A stretch of DNA of 64,000 nucleotides from Microbacterium sp. No. 7 (GTDB lineage: Bacteria > Actinomycetota > Actinomycetes > Actinomycetales > Microbacteriaceae): assembly GCF_001314225.1 (NCBI RefSeq), contig NZ_CP012697.1, forward strand, positions 682,001 through 746,000. Reading direction: 5' to 3'. The position numbers were made by a program, and so were the translations under genes. Below, one piece after another: positions 22,349 through 30,795 of this stretch. Numbering within the stretch: position 1 is the first letter of the stretch; the number at the start of each line of letters is the position of its first letter. The notes beneath the pieces were generated by a model. It was not told the origin of the DNA and did no database searches. It was given only the letters and a program-made list of their open reading frames with translations.

Positions 22349-22678
22349 CGCCCCACACCGGCGCCTGACGCCCCGGGCCCCGCGGGCGTCCCGCTCGGCC
22401 CCGTGCCGCGCGGTTCGGCGCATCCCGTCCCGCGAGCCGTCCCGCGAGAGTGCATCGGGCGGCCGAGCGTGCGCCGGGCATCCACGTTCTCGGCCGAGAG
22501 ATGCACTCTCGGCCGGGAGGTGTGCTCTCGGCCAGGAGTTGCACTCTCGTCCGGGAGTTGCACTCTCGTCCGGGAGGTGTGCTTTCGGCCAGCCGATGCA
22601 CTTTCGCCGGGAGGCGTGCTTTCGGGCGGGAGGTGCGTGCTCGAGGCGTGGAGGTGCTGGGGTGCGGGGATGCGGGGG
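22349..22678. repeat. Intergenic region holding a seven-copy 19-nt tandem array
   Basis: After a short CACACCGGCGGCTGACGCCC duplication at the gene end, units of 19 nt (one of 18) run from 22500 to 22631, with GTTGCACTCTCGTCCGGGA as a typical copy. Weaker inverted copies lie left of it around 22445-22500 (CGAGAGTGCAT). No gene was seen. Confidence 0.8.
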
Positions 22679-23644
22679 TCAGCGGACCTGGAGCAGCACC
22701 TTGCCGATCGCGTCGCCGCCCGTGACGCGGTCGTGCGCGGCCGTGGCGTCGGCGAGCGGGAAGACGGCGTCGACGACAGGTACGACCGTGCCCGCGGCGA
22801 TGAGCGGCCAGGTGTGCTCGAGGGTCGCGGCGACGACCTCGGCCTTCGAGCCCGGCCCGTCGACGGGGCGCGAGCGCAGCGTCGTGCCGTGCACGCTCGC
22901 GCGCTTGGCGAGCAGCGCGCCGAGGTTGATCTCGGCCTTCGTGCCGCCCTGCAGGCCGATGACGACGAGCCGTCCGCCGCTGCGCAGCGCCGACACGTTC
23001 TGCGCGAGGTACTTGGCGCCCATGATGTCGAGGATGACGTCGGCGCCGCCGTGCCGCTTCACGACATCGGCGAAGTCCTCGGTCGTGTAGTCGATCGTGA
23101 CGTCGGCGCCGAGGGACTCGGCGCGGGCACGCTTCTCCGGCGTGCGCGCCGTCGTCGCGACGCGGGCCCCGAGCGCGTGCGCGACCTGGATCGCGTGCGT
23201 GCCGATGCCGCTGGAGCCGCCGTGCACGAGCAGCAGCTCGCCGGGCCGCAGATGCGCCGTCAGCAGCAGGTTCGACACGACCGTGCAGGCGACCTCGGGG
23301 AGAGCGGCGGCGGTCACGAGATCGATGCCCGCGGGCACGGGCAGCACCTGCACGGCGGGCACGGCGACCTTCTCGGCGTAGCCGCCGCCGGCGAGCAGCG
23401 CGCACACCTCGTCGCCGACGCTCCAGCCCTGCACGCCCTCGCCGACCTCGGCGATCGTTCCCGAGACCTCCAGGCCGTAGACGTCGGACGCCCCGGGCGG
23501 CGGCGGATAGTGGCCGCTGCGCTGCAGGATGTCGGCGCGGTTGACGCCCGCGGCGACGACATCGATCACGACCTCGCCGGGCCCCGCGACGGGGTCGGGC
23601 AGGTCGGAGACGGACAGCTCCTCGGTTCCGGTGACGGCGCGCAT
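22679..23644 (-). CDS. Zinc-independent quinone oxidoreductase (PIG3/QOR-type MDR family)
   Basis: A 321-residue NAD(P)H-dependent oxidoreductase of the medium-chain superfamily without the zinc ligands. The N-terminal GroES-like fold has AGVNRADILQRSGHYPPPPG, which is typical of the PIG3 branch. The Rossmann motif is VHGGSSGIGTHAIQVA near residue 140, and LDIMGAKYL lies near 210. Expected reaction is one- or two-electron reduction of quinones. CAGACT stands 6 nt before the ATG (leaderless pattern). The esterase gene upstream on the same strand ends 12 nt from this start, so the -10 box is within or beside its stop region. Confidence 0.9.
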   Translation of the reverse strand: MRAVTGTEELSVSDLPDPVAGPGEVVIDVVAAGVNRADILQRSGHYPPPPGASDVYGLEVSGTIAEVGEGVQGWSVGDEVCALLAGGGYAEKVAVPAVQVLPVPAGIDLVTAAALPEVACTVVSNLLLTAHLRPGELLLVHGGSSGIGTHAIQVAHALGARVATTARTPEKRARAESLGADVTIDYTTEDFADVVKRHGGADVILDIMGAKYLAQNVSALRSGGRLVVIGLQGGTKAEINLGALLAKRASVHGTTLRSRPVDGPGSKAEVVAATLEHTWPLIAAGTVVPVVDAVFPLADATAAHDRVTGGDAIGKVLLQVR

Positions 23645-23656
23645 GTCCCCAGTCTG

Positions 23657-24418
23657 TCAGCCGCAGAGCCCGTCGGCCGGAGAGCCCGTCGAACGCGGCG
23701 CCGGCTGGAGCCGCGCCCGCAGGAACGCCACGACGTCGTCGAGCTCCTGCTGCGAGACGCTGTGGCCGAGCCCGGCGTACACGCGTCCGCTGAGATCGAC
23801 GTGCGCCGGCAGCCACTGCACCGTGTGCGCGATCCGGTCGGCGGGGATGACCTCGTCGCGGTCGCCGCGCCCCCAGAAGACGGGCGGTCTCAGCTCGGCG
23901 AGGCGGGCGTCGGATGCCAGCGGTGCGGCATCCGCGTATCCCGAGAGGTTGACGGCGAAAGCGAACCGCTCGGGCTGCAGCCGCAGGGCCTGCAACGAGA
24001 TCGCGCCGCCCTGCGAGAAGCCCAGCAGGCCGACGCGATCGGCCGTGGTCGCGGCATCCACCCACGCGATGAACCGCTCCGCCGCCCGTGTGATCGACGC
24101 GGGCGATCGGCCGTCGAGCCCCTCGATCGGGTACCACGACCACCCCGGTGCGGGGAACGGCGGGGTGAGCGGCGCGCGCACCGCGGCGACGACGTATTCG
24201 GGCGGCAGATACGGCACGAGGCCGAACAGGTCGCCCTCGTGCGAGCCGTAGCCGTGCAGCAGCACGAGCAGGGGACGGCCGTCGCGCTCCTCGGGCGGGA
24301 CCGACCAGAGCACGGCGCCGTCGTCGAGGGCGGGGATGTCCACGCCGGGCGTGCCGCCGCCGGGGGTGCCGCCGGTCGTGGCGCTGTCGGGTGCGGGGCT
24401 GTCGGGTGCGGAGGCCAT
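23657..24418 (-). CDS. Alpha/beta-hydrolase, phospholipase/carboxylesterase family
   Basis: A 253-residue serine hydrolase. It has LLVLLHGYGSHEGDL (oxyanion side), the nucleophile elbow GFSQGG near residue 140, Asp in WGRGDRDEVIP and the catalytic histidine in GLGHSVSQQEL. This is the small carboxylesterase (acyl-protein thioesterase-like) group; the substrate is unknown. The first 30 residues are a Pro/Gly/Ser-rich tail. The ATG at 24418 is 6 nt after CAGAAT, a leaderless pattern; longer upstream frames are non-conserved. It is upstream of, and probably co-transcribed with, the quinone oxidoreductase gene. Confidence 0.88.
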   Translation of the reverse strand: MASAPDSPAPDSATTGGTPGGGTPGVDIPALDDGAVLWSVPPEERDGRPLLVLLHGYGSHEGDLFGLVPYLPPEYVVAAVRAPLTPPFPAPGWSWYPIEGLDGRSPASITRAAERFIAWVDAATTADRVGLLGFSQGGAISLQALRLQPERFAFAVNLSGYADAAPLASDARLAELRPPVFWGRGDRDEVIPADRIAHTVQWLPAHVDLSGRVYAGLGHSVSQQELDDVVAFLRARLQPAPRSTGSPADGLCG

Positions 24419-24499
24419 GCGCCCATTCTGGCAGGGGGCTCCGACACGGCCGGATGCCGCGATGCCGGGCCCCGGCGCGCGTGAGGGTATACATGGATC

Positions 24500-25168
24500 A
24501 TGGCCGTGCGAACCCCCGACCCCGACCCGAACGAGCGCGACGACGACGGCACGCCCGACGATCCGCTGCGCGGCGTGGGGGCGTCGTTCGGTCGGCCGGG
24601 GCATCCGCTGGGCGACGGCTCGTTCGGCTCGCCGGCACCCGGCAACGCGAGCAACCCCGCGTGGCTGACCGACGTCGAGCTCGCCGAGGCGCGGCGCCGG
24701 CTGCCCATGCTCTACGTCGAGGCGGTGCCCGTGCGCACCGACGGGCTCGGCGCGGTCACCCAGGTCGGCATCCTGCTGCGGGCGACGCCGCTGGGCGAGA
24801 TCACCCGCTCGATCGTCTCGGGGCGCGTGCGCTACGGCGAGACCATCCGTGACGCCCTCTTCCGCCACCTGGAGAACGACCTCGGACCCATGGCGTTCCC
24901 GCTGCTGCCGCCGCAGCCGGTGCCGTTCACCGTGGCCGAGTACTTCCCGCTGCCCGGGGTGAGTGCCTTCCACGACGACCGGCAGCACGCCGTGTCGCTC
25001 GCGTTCGTCGTCCCCGTGACGGGAACGTGCGAGCCGCGTCAGGACGCGCTGGAGGTCACCTGGATGACGCCGGAGGAGGCGGCATCCGACGCTCTCGCGA
25101 GCGAGATGGAGGGCGGGCGCTCGACGCTCGTGCGGCTCGCGCTCGCGAGCGTGGGCGCGCTGCGCTGA
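24500..25168 (+). CDS. NUDIX-hydrolase-like protein (DUF4916 type)
   Basis: A 222-residue protein with a disordered acidic N-terminus (about 1-50) followed by a NUDIX-like fold. AVTQVGILLRATPLGEI and VRYGETIRDALFRHLENDLG occupy the place of the NUDIX box, but the canonical GX5EX7REUXEEXGU residues are only partly present (a single RH.EN helix), so catalysis is uncertain. ALEVTWMTPEEA near the C-terminus is typical of the group. TATACA stands 6 nt before the ATG. It is divergent from the esterase gene. Confidence 0.7.
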   Translation: MAVRTPDPDPNERDDDGTPDDPLRGVGASFGRPGHPLGDGSFGSPAPGNASNPAWLTDVELAEARRRLPMLYVEAVPVRTDGLGAVTQVGILLRATPLGEITRSIVSGRVRYGETIRDALFRHLENDLGPMAFPLLPPQPVPFTVAEYFPLPGVSAFHDDRQHAVSLAFVVPVTGTCEPRQDALEVTWMTPEEAASDALASEMEGGRSTLVRLALASVGALR

Positions 25169-25470
25169 ACGCCCGGGCGCGCCGCGCAGGGCTACGGGGC
25201 GAGTGGCGCTGAGTCCTCGGGGCACGCGGCGCTGACGTCCTCGGCACTCGTCGGCGCGTCGAGGCGGGGCACCGCGGCATCCTGTCCGGGCGCTCGTCGT
25301 GCGATCCGTGATGCCGCGTGTCATCCGGCCCTCACCCAAAGCCGGAAGAGCCGGTAAAGTTCGAGATATCGGCTGCGCGAGGGGGAGCCGGCCGATCCTC
25401 GAAGACATCGCCCTCTCACGACGCGCCGCGAGATGTTCGGCGTGCGACCCGACAGCGGAGGCACAGCATC
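25169..25470. other. 302-nt intergenic region
   Basis: It contains a short direct repeat (CGCTGAGTCCTCGG and CGCTGACGTCCTCGG, about 25208-25242) and a possible -10 TAAAGT near 25353. GGAGG at 25456-25461 serves the next gene. No small gene or structured RNA was recognised. Confidence 0.45.
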
Positions 25471-26745
25471 ATGACCGACCAGCAGTCCAGCACACGAGAC
25501 GAGCATTCGCCGTTCGACTCGCTGTTCGAGGGGCCCGGAGCCGAGCAGTCCGTCCCGACGGCCTTCACCACCGCGTTCCGCGGCTACGAGAAGGCCGAGG
25601 TCGATGCCGCGCTGAGCGAGCTCGCGAGCAAGTCCCAGGCGCGCGAGCAGGAGTTCGCGCGCCAGCTGCAGCAGTTGCGCAGCAACCTCGACAGCGCCGG
25701 CGCGGATGCCGCGCGTCGCGTCGCCGAGCTCGAGTCGCAGCTGTCGGTGATGAGCGCGAAGGCGACGACCGCCGAGCAGCAGGTGCAGACCCTCACCGAG
25801 GAGCTCATGGGCGCCACGGGCGAGTCGGCCGAGCGCGGGCGCTTCGAAGAGGTGCTGCACGTCGCCGAGGAGCAGGCCAGCGCCATCATCCGCAACGCGA
25901 GCGCCCAGGCCGAGCGCCTGCTCGCCGCCGCGCACGAGGAGATCGAGAGCCGTCGCAAGGACGCGCAGGCCGACGCCCAGGCGATCGCGTCGCGCGCCGA
26001 GCAGGAGGCGCAGCAGGCGCGCCTGCGCATCGAGACCGAGCTGCAGGCGCACACGGCGCAGCTCGAGCGCGAGGCCGCGCACGCCGCCGAGAAGGTCACG
26101 CAGGCAGAGCAGGAGGCCGTCGCGATCCGCACCGAGGCCGAGAAGGGCGCCGCCGCGCTGCGCTCGCTCGTCTCCCGCGAGACCGAGCAGGCCCGCGCCG
26201 ACGCCGAGACCGCCGTGCGCGAGATGCGCGTGCGCGTGCTCGAGTTCGAGGAGTCGCTCACGCGCCGCCAGGACGACGCGCAGCAGGAGTTCCTCATGCT
26301 GCACAACCAGGCGGTCGCGCACGCCGAGCGCATCACGAAGGACGCCAACGACCAGGTCGCCGCGTCGCTGGAGCACTCGCAGCGCATCACCGCGAAGGCT
26401 GACGACTTCGACCGCCTCATGCGCGCCCAGGCCCAGCAGATCGAGGCCGACGCCAAGCTGCGCGCCCGCGAGGTGCTCGACCGCGCCCAGGTCAAGTCGC
26501 GCAAGATCATCGACACCGTCACGGGGCACGCCGAGGCCGTGCTGCGCGACGCCGAGGACCGCACGCGTCAGCTGCGCTGGCAGCAGCACCAGCTGACGAG
26601 CTTCATGGCCGAGGTGCGCGAGCTCATGCGCCCCGAGGGCGTCACCGACGGCGGCGACGCCGCGCCGGTCGCCGCACCCGCCGAGGCGCCGCAGCCCGAG
26701 GCGGAGTACGAGGTCATCGACGCCGAGGTCGACGAGCAGCACTGA
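25471..26745 (+). CDS. DivIVA-domain coiled-coil protein
   Basis: A 424-residue, Glu/Ala/Arg-rich protein. FRGYEKAEVDAALSEL near residue 37 matches the DivIVA N-terminal membrane-binding/coiled-coil start. After it, nearly 330 residues form a continuous coiled coil (repeated AEQEAQQARLR-like heptads). The tail (about 395-424) is Pro/Ala/acidic and ends EVDEQH. DivIVA-type proteins (Wag31, Scy, FilP relatives) mark cell poles and guide wall growth; this one is longer than Wag31 and more like a cytoskeletal relative. The ATG has GGAGG about 10 nt upstream; the reading frame extends further but lacks another ribosome-binding site. Confidence 0.8.
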   Translation: MTDQQSSTRDEHSPFDSLFEGPGAEQSVPTAFTTAFRGYEKAEVDAALSELASKSQAREQEFARQLQQLRSNLDSAGADAARRVAELESQLSVMSAKATTAEQQVQTLTEELMGATGESAERGRFEEVLHVAEEQASAIIRNASAQAERLLAAAHEEIESRRKDAQADAQAIASRAEQEAQQARLRIETELQAHTAQLEREAAHAAEKVTQAEQEAVAIRTEAEKGAAALRSLVSRETEQARADAETAVREMRVRVLEFEESLTRRQDDAQQEFLMLHNQAVAHAERITKDANDQVAASLEHSQRITAKADDFDRLMRAQAQQIEADAKLRAREVLDRAQVKSRKIIDTVTGHAEAVLRDAEDRTRQLRWQQHQLTSFMAEVRELMRPEGVTDGGDAAPVAAPAEAPQPEAEYEVIDAEVDEQH

Positions 26746-26760
26746 CCGACGGCATCCCGC

Positions 26761-26798
26761 CGCGAGACCCCCGGACCCCGCGGTCCGGGGGTCTCGCG
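26761..26798 (+). terminator. 17-bp perfect hairpin terminator after DivIVA-like gene
   Basis: CGCGAGACCCCCGGACC (26761-26777), loop CCGC, then its exact complement (26782-26798). There is no U-tract, as is usual in GC-rich actinobacteria. Confidence 0.85.
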
Positions 26799-26873
26799 TG
26801 TGAGGGGGCCGTGTGCTGGAGGTCATCGTCGCCGGAGCGGAGGGCCCGGGGTCTCGCGCGTGAGGGGGCCGTG
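26788..26873. repeat. 26-bp direct repeat downstream of the terminator
   Basis: GGGGTCTCGCGTGTGAGGGG and its continuation at 26788-26813 recur at 26848-26873 with one difference, 60 bp apart, copying the right part of the terminator. Confidence 0.7.
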
Positions 26874-26915
26874 CAGGGGCGCGTGCCGCGTGCCGCGTGC
26901 TGGATCGGCAGCCCG

Positions 26916-26921
26916 TAGACT
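26916..26921 (+). promoter_or_regulatory. Candidate -10 box for hemerythrin gene
   Basis: TAGACT, the common local -10 form, lies about 100 nt before the hemerythrin start. No convincing -35 was found. Confidence 0.4.
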
Positions 26922-27018
26922 GGCTCCCAGCGTCGCGTGTCGATGGCGGACTGCGTCAGACATGGAGGCGTCGAACCCGGAAGGCGGTCGAACATGACCC
27001 TTTCCTTGTTCCTCACCC

Positions 27019-27498
27019 GTGAGTGAGGGCGAGAAGACCAGGCTCGTCGCCTGGAACCGCGAGCTGTCCGCGGCGCACGACCGGCTGCGTCGCGCCCTGC
27101 GCGTGGCGCGCGACGCCGTGGACGGGGCGTCGGATGCCGGGGAGCACGCGTCGGTGCGCACCGACCTGCTGCTGTACTGCCACGGGTTCTGCGTGGCCCT
27201 CGGCGGCCACCACGTGGGCGAGGACGTCGCGCTGTTCCCGGAGCTGTCGGCGCGTCATCCCGAGCTGCGCGCGACGATCGCGAAGCTCACCCAGGACCAC
27301 GAGATGATCGGGACGCTGCTCGGGCAGTTCGAGCGCGCGATCGCGGCGGATGCCGGACGCGACGTGCTGTCGCGGCATCTGGAGGGCCTGGCGGCGATCA
27401 TGGAGTCGCATTTCCGCTACGAGGAGCGCGAGCTCCTCGGCATCCTCGCGACGCTCGATCTCGATGCGGACCCCGCCGACGCGCTGGGCCCGCTCTGA
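27019..27498 (+). CDS. Hemerythrin HHE-domain protein
   Basis: A 159-residue four-helix-bundle protein that should hold a di-iron centre for O2, NO or redox sensing. Candidate ligands are spread as in the family: H in LLLYCHGFC, HH..ED in LGGHHVGEDVALFPEL, H in TQDHEMIG, and H....EE in MESHFRYEERELL. The start is uncertain: GTG at 27019 gives the family N-terminus but has no ribosome-binding site. It overlaps the end of a 10-codon open frame (26994-27026), and CCTCAC/GTGAGG flank it as a hairpin. Coupled translation is possible. Confidence 0.85.
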   Translation: MSEGEKTRLVAWNRELSAAHDRLRRALRVARDAVDGASDAGEHASVRTDLLLYCHGFCVALGGHHVGEDVALFPELSARHPELRATIAKLTQDHEMIGTLLGQFERAIAADAGRDVLSRHLEGLAAIMESHFRYEERELLGILATLDLDADPADALGPL

Positions 27499-27847
27499 CC
27501 GGCGCGGGGCGGCGCGGGCGGGTGCCGCCGGCGCAGGTGGGCGGTCGCGGCCGGCTGCGATGGTGGCGTTCGTGGCCGGCTGCGATGGTGGGCGGTCGTG
27601 GCCGCCTCCCCGTGCACGATCCGGCCACGAGCGCCCACTGCTTTCCGACGCGCCGGACTCGTGGGCGGTCGTGGCCGGATGCCGGCGCGCGAGGCGGCCA
27701 GGAGTGCCCGGTGCTTCAGGGGGCCGGGGGCGGCGGATGCCGGGTGCCGGGTGCCGGGTGCCGGATGCCGGGGTCCGGGCGGGCGCCGCCGGGTGCCGTG
27801 CGCGGGGCCCTGTTGCGATGTCGGAGGCCGCGGGTAGTGTCGGCGTC
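27499..27847. repeat. Intergenic region with 25-nt repeat array
   Basis: Direct copies of GTGGGCGGTCGTGGCCGGCT (25-nt period) begin at 27537, 27563 and 27588, an inverted copy lies at 27619-27639 and another direct one at 27661. A GTGCCGG run follows at 27730-27770. No gene was found until the MFS start. Confidence 0.75.
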
Positions 27848-29368
27848 GTGACCGAGGAACCGCTTTCGTCCCCGCCCGCCGGACCGCAGTCCGACGCGCC
27901 GCAGTCCGCTGCGCCGCAGCCCGGCGTGCCGCCGCGGGTCGTGCCCCCGCGCGGCGAGCGCACGTTCCTGCACGTGCTGGTCAACACGGCCGTCGCGAAC
28001 ATCACCACGAGCTTCCTGTGGTTCGCCCTGACCTTCTGGGTGTACCTGGAGACCCGGTCGGTCCTGGCCACGGGCATCATCGGTGGCGCGTACATGCTGC
28101 TGCTCGCGGTGTTCGGGATGGTCTTCGGCACCGTCGTCGACCGCCACCGCAAGCAGCGCGTCATGCTCGTGTCGGCCCTCATCACGCTCGTCGCGTTCCT
28201 CGCGGCCGGCGCGCTCTACCTCGCGTTCCCCGAGGCCTCGCTGCTCGACCTGGGCGCCCCGTGGTTCTGGCTGTTCTCGGGCATCATCCTCGCCGGCGCC
28301 GTCGTCGAGAACCTGCGCAACATCGCGCTGTCGACGACCGTCACGCTGCTCGTTCCGACCGAGCGGCACGCCAACGCGAACGGCCTCGTCGGCACGGTGC
28401 AGGGCCTCGCCTTCATCGTCACGAGCGTGCTCTCGGGCCTCGCTATCGGCTTCGTCGGCATGGGCGGCACGCTCGTCATCGCGATCGCGCTCACGGCCCT
28501 GCCCCTCCTGCATCTGGCGATGCTGCGCGTGCCCGAGGACAAGCCCGAGCGCGACGCGTCGGCCGCGCCCGTCGACGTGCGCGGCGCGGTGCTGGCGATC
28601 CGCGCCGTGCCCGGCCTGTTCGCGCTCATCCTGTTCTCGACGTTCAACAACCTCATCGGCGGCGTCTACATGGCGCTCATGGACCCCTACGGGCTCACGC
28701 TGTTCGACGTGAAGGTGTGGGGCGTCGTCTTCGGCGTCGCATCGACGGGATTCATCGTCGGCGGCGCGATCGTGGCGGCCAAGGGGCTCGGACGCAACCC
28801 GATCCGCACGATGCTCTTCGTCGTCGCGGGCATGGGCGTGCTCGGCGCGCTGTTCACCCTGCGCGACTGGTGGTGGCTCTACGCAGCGGGCATCTGGCTC
28901 TACATGGTGCTCGTGCCCGTCGTCGAGGCGGCCGAGCAGACCGTCATCCAGAAGGTCGTGCCGTTCGAGAAGCAGGGCCGCGTCTTCGGCGCCGCGACCG
29001 CGCTGGAGGTCTCGGCGGCGCCCGTCACCGCGTTCCTCATCGCGCCGCTCGCCGAGTTCTGGATCATCCCGTTCATGGAGACCGATGCAGGGCAGGCCAC
29101 GTGGGGCTGGCTGCTTGGCGACGGCCAGGCGCGCGGCATCGCCCTCGTGTTCGTGTTCGCGGGGCTCGTGATGGTGATCGCCGCGGCGCTCGCGTTCGCG
29201 ACCCGGTCGTACCGCACGCTCTCGCGCATGTACGAGGCGCAGCCCGCGTCGGATCCCGCGTCGGGCGACGCATCCGCCGACGCACCGTCGGGTTCGGTGA
29301 CACCGCCGGTGCCGGTGCCGCCGGCGTCGGCCAAGGAGGTGATCGGCGGGGTCGCCGACCAGTCGTAG
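27848..29368 (+). CDS. Major facilitator superfamily efflux-type transporter
   Basis: A 506-residue membrane protein with about twelve hydrophobic segments, a Pro-rich cytoplasmic N-terminus and a Ser/Pro tail. GTVVDRHRKQRVML is the MFS loop 2-3 motif. The overall pattern fits the MFS_3 drug-efflux-like group (WALL/bacilysin-type exporters); the substrate is unknown. The GTG at 27848 is chosen because TAGTGT lies 7 nt upstream, the leaderless arrangement seen at many genes here. An in-frame ATG at 27818 would add ten residues but lies upstream of that -10 box. Confidence 0.85.
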   Translation: MTEEPLSSPPAGPQSDAPQSAAPQPGVPPRVVPPRGERTFLHVLVNTAVANITTSFLWFALTFWVYLETRSVLATGIIGGAYMLLLAVFGMVFGTVVDRHRKQRVMLVSALITLVAFLAAGALYLAFPEASLLDLGAPWFWLFSGIILAGAVVENLRNIALSTTVTLLVPTERHANANGLVGTVQGLAFIVTSVLSGLAIGFVGMGGTLVIAIALTALPLLHLAMLRVPEDKPERDASAAPVDVRGAVLAIRAVPGLFALILFSTFNNLIGGVYMALMDPYGLTLFDVKVWGVVFGVASTGFIVGGAIVAAKGLGRNPIRTMLFVVAGMGVLGALFTLRDWWWLYAAGIWLYMVLVPVVEAAEQTVIQKVVPFEKQGRVFGAATALEVSAAPVTAFLIAPLAEFWIIPFMETDAGQATWGWLLGDGQARGIALVFVFAGLVMVIAAALAFATRSYRTLSRMYEAQPASDPASGDASADAPSGSVTPPVPVPPASAKEVIGGVADQS

Positions 29369-29369
29369 G

Positions 29370-29466
29370 CGGCGGTCGTGTCCTGGCGGCGGTCTCCGGC
29401 GGCGGTCGTGTTCTGTCGGCGTCGTGATCTGCCCGCGGTCATGTTCTGCCCACGGTCGTGATCTGC
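29370..29466. repeat. 17-nt repeat array after MFS gene
   Basis: GGCGGTCGTGTTCTGTC and close variants (CGTGATCTGCC, CATGTTCTGCC) follow each other with a period of about 17 nt. Part of the unit (GCGGTCGTG) is shared with the array at 27.5 kb. Confidence 0.65.
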
Positions 29467-29547
29467 CGGCGCGCTCCGGCTGCCCCCACGTGCGAATACA
29501 TCGCGGGGCGGATGCCGGGTGCCCGCGGCCTCGCGTAGCGTCGAAGC

Positions 29548-30795
29548 GTGTTCCGTCCCCTCACGACCACGCAGCTGACGTTCGACGTGCTGCTCGCCGT
29601 CGCGGGCTTCCTGCTGTCGGTCGCGATCACGGTGGGCATGTCGGGCGACCTGTGGCAGCCCGACGTCGTGCACGACATCGTCGCGATCGCCGTGACGGCC
29701 GTCGTGTGCGCCGCGTTCGCGCTGCGGCGCAAGGCTCCGGGCCTGGCGTTGGGTGTGGCGTGGGTGAGCGCCATCGCGCAGATGGCGGCGGGACTGCCGC
29801 CGCTGCCGGGCAACATCGCGATCTTCGGCGTGCTCTACGCGACCGCCGCCTACGGCACGCGGCTCGTGTTCTGGCTCGGTTTCGCGTCGGCGTTCGTCGG
29901 TGCCGTCGTCATCGCCGTCTACCTGCTCGTACCGCCGCTGCTGGGCCTCGGCGAGAACCCGCCGGGCGTCGTCTCGAACTATCTCGGCGCCGCGGTGGCG
30001 ATCTTCGTCTCGGCCGTGCTCGCCCTGCTGCTGTCGTGGACGGTCGGCGCGCTCGTGCGCACCGGCATCCGCGCCCGCGAGAACCGGCTCGCGCAGCAGC
30101 GCGCCGAGGCCGACGCGGCCGCCGAGCACGAACGGGGCCGCATCGCGCGCGACATGCACGACGTCGTGGCGCACTCGCTCGCGGTGGTCATCGCCCAGGC
30201 CGACGGCGCACGGTATGCCGCGGCCGCCGACCCCGCGGCGGCGACGCGCGCGCTGGAGACCATCTCGTCGACGGCGCGGGCCGCGCTGTCCGACGTGCGG
30301 CTGCTGCTCACCCAGCTGCGGCACAGCCAGGCCGACGGCCCGCAGCCGACGCTCGCCGACCTGGAAGGGCTCTACGCGCACGTGCGCGCCGCGGGCGTCG
30401 ACCTGCGCGTCGACGTCGATCCCGCGCCGAGAGGGGAGGCCCCGGGGGCGGTGCAGCTCGCGGTGTTCCGCATCCTGCAGGAGGCGCTCACGAACGCGCT
30501 GCGGCACGGCGACGGCGGCCCCGTCGACGTGCGGCTCTCATGGATCGACGCCGCGCGCGCCGAGGACGGGCGCGCGGAGGTGCGGATCGAGGTGCGCAAC
30601 GGCATCCGCGCCGGCGCGGAGCCGAACGAGGGCGGACACGGCCTCATCGGCATGAGCGAGCGGGCGAGCCTGGTCGGCGGGCGGCTCACCACGGCATCCT
30701 GGAACGGACAGTTCGTCGTCTCGGGCACGATCCCGTACGACCAGGCCGTGCCCCGCACACCGGCGGAGGCGGCAGAGCGGGAGGAGACCCGGTGA
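29548..30795 (+). CDS. NarL-type sensor histidine kinase
   Basis: A 415-residue kinase. Four to five hydrophobic segments fill about residues 10-165. The HisKA_3 phosphoacceptor is in RGRIARDMHDVVAHSL near 205 (His of DVVAH or MHDVV region). The HATPase part has ILQEALTNALRHG and GGHGLIGMSERASL. It autophosphorylates and passes the phosphate to the adjacent regulator, with which it overlaps (GTGA at 30792-30795). The GTG start is 6 nt after TAGCGT. With the ABC exporter 300 nt further on, it looks like a cell-envelope stress sensor, but the signal is unknown. Confidence 0.92.
   Translation: MFRPLTTTQLTFDVLLAVAGFLLSVAITVGMSGDLWQPDVVHDIVAIAVTAVVCAAFALRRKAPGLALGVAWVSAIAQMAAGLPPLPGNIAIFGVLYATAAYGTRLVFWLGFASAFVGAVVIAVYLLVPPLLGLGENPPGVVSNYLGAAVAIFVSAVLALLLSWTVGALVRTGIRARENRLAQQRAEADAAAEHERGRIARDMHDVVAHSLAVVIAQADGARYAAAADPAAATRALETISSTARAALSDVRLLLTQLRHSQADGPQPTLADLEGLYAHVRAAGVDLRVDVDPAPRGEAPGAVQLAVFRILQEALTNALRHGDGGPVDVRLSWIDAARAEDGRAEVRIEVRNGIRAGAEPNEGGHGLIGMSERASLVGGRLTTASWNGQFVVSGTIPYDQAVPRTPAEAAEREETR

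Noticed and set aside
26940..27000. tRNA-like GTCGAACCC segment
   Set aside because: No acceptor, D or anticodon stems could be drawn around it.
27818..27847. ATG at 27818 as the MFS start
   Set aside because: It lies upstream of the TAGTGT -10 box; the GTG at 27848 fits the leaderless pattern and the Pro-rich N-terminus is non-conserved either way.
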